Assembly: GCF_024498135.1 (NCBI RefSeq)
Contig: NZ_JANHOH010000002.1
Span: forward strand, 310,001-374,000
DNA from: Mucilaginibacter aquariorum
GTDB lineage: Bacteria; Bacteroidota; Bacteroidia; Sphingobacteriales; Sphingobacteriaceae
Direction of reading: 5' to 3'
Length of the DNA: 64,000 bases
Below are positions 61,012 to 64,000 of this stretch, one piece after another; within the stretch, counting starts at the first letter, position 1, and each line of letters starts with the position of its first letter. A program made the position numbers and the translations under genes. The notes beneath the pieces were generated by a model that searched no databases, was not told the DNA's origin, and saw nothing but the letters and a program-made list of their open reading frames with translations.

Positions 61012-61495
61012 GATTGGGCGTTCCCTTCGGGCGGGCTATCCGCTTATACGCCTGCAGGCCTTGGGCACGGGGCCGGTATCCGCTCCTATCCCTAACGCGG
61101 AATTGACCATTTTGTCATGCTGAACATCGTGAAGCATCTAATCGTCGACATACTCACCCCGACCACGCTACGCTGGTCGACCCTCTCTGCTTCGCAAAGA
61201 GGGTGAAAAAAGCAAAACCCTCTTTCCGCGCAGCGAAGAGAGGGGGGGCGAGCGAAGCAACGACCGGGTGAGTAAAATCCATCACGCCTCTCACCACCCT
61301 GTCATTTCGAACGAGGCACGAGGAGAAACCTTTTACATAAGTTAGGTCGACTACTCTATCCGGATGCAAGGTGTAAAAGATTTCTCTTCGCGGCCACCAT
61401 TCCGCCCAGCCCTTGCTCATTCGAAATGACATGGCGGGATTGTGCTTTTCAGCCGGGCTTTTTTATTTTATATTTGGGTAACCTAATCTACACCC
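61012..61495. other. Repeat-rich spacer
   Basis: 484 bases without a gene. In order: the 90-base dispersed repeat (61015-61105), a TGTCATGCTGAACATCGTGA element from 61113, a G/C-rich stretch of inverted CCCTCTCT...AGAGAGGG arms (61180-61245), and a TGTCATTTCGAACGAGGCAC element (61300-61431) ending CATTCGAAATGACA. Such accumulation suggests a hot spot for repeat insertion. Confidence 0.75.
61015..61105 (+). repeat. 90-base dispersed repeat, copy 2
   Basis: Begins TGGGCGTTCCC, then GGGCGGGCTATCCGCTTATA, GGGGCCGGTATCCGCTCCTA and CCCTAACGCGGAATTG. Same order of conserved blocks as 48807-48896, which runs in the opposite direction. Confidence 0.7.
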
Positions 61496-63469
61496 ATGAA
61501 AAATATTTTATCTCTTCTTCTTTTATCTTTCATCTTTTGTCAAACCCAAGCCCAGGATATTCCTGCGGATAGCGGGGTGTTTTTGCTGCATAAATTTGAG
61601 CAGCATATTGGTAAAGAAACCTACAAGGTTTACAACTATAAAGACTCAAAAAAATATGTGGTCGATTTTAAGTTTGTGGATAGGGGCAGCCCCGTTCCGC
61701 TGAAGGCCACGCTAAGGGTAAACCCTGTTGCCGATCCGCTGGAACTGGTTGTGAAAGGAAATACCTCCAGGTTTTCAACCATTAATGATTCTATCAGGAT
61801 AAAAGGGAATGTTGCGGATATAAGGGTAAGTGATTCGGTATATAAAAAAACAATTGCCCCGCTTACTTTCCCGGTTACAGGATATTCTCCGGCAACAGTT
61901 CAGCAGGTTTTGTTACAATACTGGAACAATAAAAAGCAGCCCGCAAATATCAATACCTTGCCATTTGGCACATTGCAAATAAAGAAGACAGGTGTCGATA
62001 ACCTTACATTTAACGGTAAGCCTATCACCTTTAACCGCCATACTATTACCGGCCTAATTTGGGGCGACGAATTAGTATGGACTGATAACGTCGGCAAACT
62101 AATCTGCATCCTTACTATTGATGCCGAGGGCGATAAAACCGAAATGATGCGCGAGCAGTACGAGCCGTTATTACCCGAATTAATAAAACGCGCGGCAGGT
62201 TATGGTATGGCGGCTTTCACAAAAGGAGCGCCTGCACCAAAAACAACGGGTAATACAATAGCTATAACCGGCGGAACACTTATAGATGTGGAGAGCGGAA
62301 CAGCTGCACCAAACGGCGTAATATTATTACAGAACGGCTTAATTAAGCAGATAGGTAAAGCCGACGCTGTAACAATACCGAAAGGCGCACAGGTAATTAA
62401 CGCTAATGGTAAAACTATTATGCCCGGCCTTTGGGATATGCACGCTCACTTTGAGCAAACCGAATGGGGCCCGGCTTACCTGGCTGCGGGGGTAACCACC
62501 GTGCGCGATTGTGGTAACGAACTTGGTTTTATTGATGCCATACAACAGGCTATTGATAATGGTAAAGGTATTGGCCCTAAGATATTAATGGCCGGGATAA
62601 TTGATGGGAAAGGCCCTATGTCGCTGGGAATTATACAGGCAGATACAAAGGAAGAGGCAATAAAGGCGGTTGACACCTATAAGGCAAGAGGCTTTGCGCA
62701 GATAAAGATTTACAGCTCGGCTAAGCCGGCTATTGTTAAAGCCATATGCGATGAGGCACACAAGCTGGGGTTAACTGTTACCGGCCACATCCCCAATGGC
62801 ATGACCCTTATATCGGGCGTTGATTCGGGTATGAACATGGTGAACCACGTACAATACGTGTACAGCATCATGAAAAAGAATAAAGACCGCTCCGTGAATT
62901 TCGAGGACAGCATGAGTGTGGCGGCTATCAAATTTATTAAAGACCATAATACGGTTATAGACCCTACAGTGGGTGTTTATGAATTGGCCTACCGCAATGT
63001 TAAGGACGATATTACCAAAATGGAACCTGCGTTTAACACGTTACCATTGCCACTGCAAACCCAGTTTAAAACATATGGTCAGGATTCGGCTACGGTTGCC
63101 AGAATAGCGCCTATGCTCAACAGCATGAAAATGATCGTAAAAAAACTTTATGATGCAGGTGTGCCGATTGTTGCCGGTACAGATATGGGCTTCCCGGGCT
63201 TTAGTGTAGCCCGCGAGCTGGAGATTTATGTAGAAGCAGGCCTGACCCCGGCACAAGCCCTTAAAACTGGGACTATTACCCCGGCAGAAGTAATGGGCCT
63301 TGGCAAACAAACGGGCTCCATCACCGTAGGTAAAAACGCCGATATTATTATTGTAGATGGCAACCCGCTAACCAACATCAGCAATGTGCGTAATGTTAAG
63401 GTAGTGATAAAAGCCGGTAAGGTTTATGACCCGGGTGCACTGCATAGGATGGTTGGGTTTAGCAAATAA
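61496..63469 (+). CDS. Secreted amidohydrolase-family protein
   Basis: 657 residues with a signal peptide (LLLLSFIFCQTQAQ). The N-terminal 250 residues form an extra beta domain. The amidohydrolase part begins with TIAITGGTLIDVESGTAAPN, has the metal motif MPGLWDMHAHFEQ (about 307-319), VTGHIPNG (His), NHVQYV (His) and IVAGTDMGFPG (Asp about 562), and ends with the usual VGKNADIIIVDGNPLTNISN. It probably hydrolyses a cyclic amide or peptide-like compound outside the cytosol; the substrate is not known. 3 bases separate it from the next gene. Confidence 0.92.
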   Translation: MKNILSLLLLSFIFCQTQAQDIPADSGVFLLHKFEQHIGKETYKVYNYKDSKKYVVDFKFVDRGSPVPLKATLRVNPVADPLELVVKGNTSRFSTINDSIRIKGNVADIRVSDSVYKKTIAPLTFPVTGYSPATVQQVLLQYWNNKKQPANINTLPFGTLQIKKTGVDNLTFNGKPITFNRHTITGLIWGDELVWTDNVGKLICILTIDAEGDKTEMMREQYEPLLPELIKRAAGYGMAAFTKGAPAPKTTGNTIAITGGTLIDVESGTAAPNGVILLQNGLIKQIGKADAVTIPKGAQVINANGKTIMPGLWDMHAHFEQTEWGPAYLAAGVTTVRDCGNELGFIDAIQQAIDNGKGIGPKILMAGIIDGKGPMSLGIIQADTKEEAIKAVDTYKARGFAQIKIYSSAKPAIVKAICDEAHKLGLTVTGHIPNGMTLISGVDSGMNMVNHVQYVYSIMKKNKDRSVNFEDSMSVAAIKFIKDHNTVIDPTVGVYELAYRNVKDDITKMEPAFNTLPLPLQTQFKTYGQDSATVARIAPMLNSMKMIVKKLYDAGVPIVAGTDMGFPGFSVARELEIYVEAGLTPAQALKTGTITPAEVMGLGKQTGSITVGKNADIIIVDGNPLTNISNVRNVKVVIKAGKVYDPGALHRMVGFSK

Positions 63470-63472
63470 GAG

Positions 63473-63829
63473 ATGGAAAAAGAATTAATAACATTATATC
63501 GGCCTGTTGGACCAAAGGAATTAAAGTTAATTGAGGATTCTGGTTGGAAGAGGTTTCCTAAAAGGTTAATGGAACAACCCATTTTTTATCCGGTAATGAA
63601 CGAGGAGTATGCAATACAAATAGCGCGCGACTGGAATGTGCCGGCGTCAGGTTCTGGATTTGTAACCAAATTTGAATTGCCTTCCAGCTATCTTAAAAAG
63701 TTTCAGGTACAAAATGTCGGAGGGCCAGTGCATGACGAACTTTGGGTGCCGGCAGAAGAGCTGGAAGAATTTAACGACAATATTGTTGGTGAAATAATTG
63801 TTACCCGATCGTTCTATCCTGAAGCATAA
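63473..63829 (+). CDS. Small conserved protein (ADP-ribosylation/crystallin J1-type)
   Basis: 118 residues. The pattern LYRPVGPKELKLIEDSGWKR, FPKRLMEQPIFYPVMNEEYA and GSGFVTKFELPSSYLKKFQV is typical of a small family often labelled ADP-ribosylation/crystallin J1, though it is too short to be the hydrolase itself. No catalytic residues are known to me. It is translated right after the amidohydrolase gene, so the two may be co-expressed. Confidence 0.75.
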   Translation: MEKELITLYRPVGPKELKLIEDSGWKRFPKRLMEQPIFYPVMNEEYAIQIARDWNVPASGSGFVTKFELPSSYLKKFQVQNVGGPVHDELWVPAEELEEFNDNIVGEIIVTRSFYPEA

Positions 63830-63853
63830 TAAAATTAAAGCTGCTCTCCACCA

Positions 63854-63990
63854 TGTCATTTCGAACGAGCGACAGCGAGGAGAAATCTTTTACGCTTTGT
63901 ATGTAGTCGATAAGCATGTTTTAGAAGATTTCTCCTCGTACCTCGGTCGAAATGACACTCTTTATGTCAGTCTGAGCTTGTCGAAGACTT
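63854..63990. repeat. Dispersed repeats at right edge
   Basis: A full TGTCATTTCGAACGAGCGAC ... CTCGGTCGAAATGACA inverted repeat (63854-63957), then a TGTCAGTCTGAGCTTGTCGA half-copy (63965-63990). Both types occur elsewhere in the window (34121-34186, 61300-61431, 32016-32079). Confidence 0.7.
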
Positions 63991-64000
63991 AGCAAATTGG

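Noticed and set aside
61154..61432. 92-codon minus-strand frame after the ammonium transporter
   Set aside because: Made entirely of spacer repeats with inverted arms.
1..64000. CRISPR arrays, rRNA genes, replication origin
   Set aside because: No regularly spaced repeats, rRNA sequence or origin-type clusters were seen anywhere in the window.

Overview
The window is chromosomal DNA from a Bacteroidota bacterium, most likely a Sphingobacteriaceae member close to Mucilaginibacter or Pedobacter. This rests on protein content recognised by eye: PorT next to UbiE, a BamA/Skp/Skp/MurI cluster, a DUF6089-like protein, an arm-domain tyrosine integrase, and SusC-type domains grafted onto other proteins. 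Bacteroidota -33/-7 promoters (TTTG then TAnnTTTG) precede tRNA-Lys and the higBA toxin-antitoxin pair. No database search was possible, so product names come from motifs and domain order.

Region A (1-17892) is richer in G+C and looks like an integrated element ending at the 3' end of tRNA-Lys(TTT). Its cargo (1-9941) is an RRM RNA-binding protein, two tandem-Usp universal stress proteins, two different cation P-type ATPases, an AI-2E-type permease and small membrane proteins. Two GTGA-N6-TCAC palindromes sit upstream of cargo genes. Its backbone (about 10586-17605) holds a 5'-truncated gene fragment, a Toprim-like protein, element-type hypotheticals, a helix-turn-helix protein, a HEPN-like protein, a higBA pair with an operator over its promoter, and the integrase. 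The left end lies outside the window.

Region B (17893-28214) carries three tRNAs (Lys, Leu-CAG, Leu-GAG), a sensor kinase, a second RRM protein, several secreted proteins, and scattered phage remnants: a small-terminase-like gene, the first quarter of a large terminase, and an S24 repressor. Four copies of a 7-4-7 palindrome (ATAAAGA-N4-TCTTTAT type) lie upstream of the repressor and of the small-terminase gene, linking pieces now about 5 kb apart.

Region C (28217-38591) is housekeeping: UbiE/PorT, a Gfo/Idh/MocA oxidoreductase with a DUF1080 hydrolase, an aldo/keto reductase, an SDR enzyme, a YqeY protein, an alpha/beta hydrolase, a CBS protein, NAD kinase, an outer-membrane protein and ExbD.

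Region D (38767-42110) is a lipoprotein polymorphic toxin with a C-terminal PD-(D/E)XK-like nuclease tip, a remnant of a second toxin tail, and a probable immunity gene.

Region E (43099-48467) is envelope biogenesis: UppS, BamA, two Skp/OmpH chaperones, MurI. Region F (49034-61011) is the membrane half of respiratory complex I (nuoHIJKLMN) with two unrelated envelope genes inserted (a TonB-plug-like protein between nuoK and nuoL, a DUF4139 protein between nuoM and nuoN), followed by an ammonium transporter. The window ends with an amidohydrolase and a small conserved protein. Intergenic spacers of regions C-F carry several dispersed repeat families.
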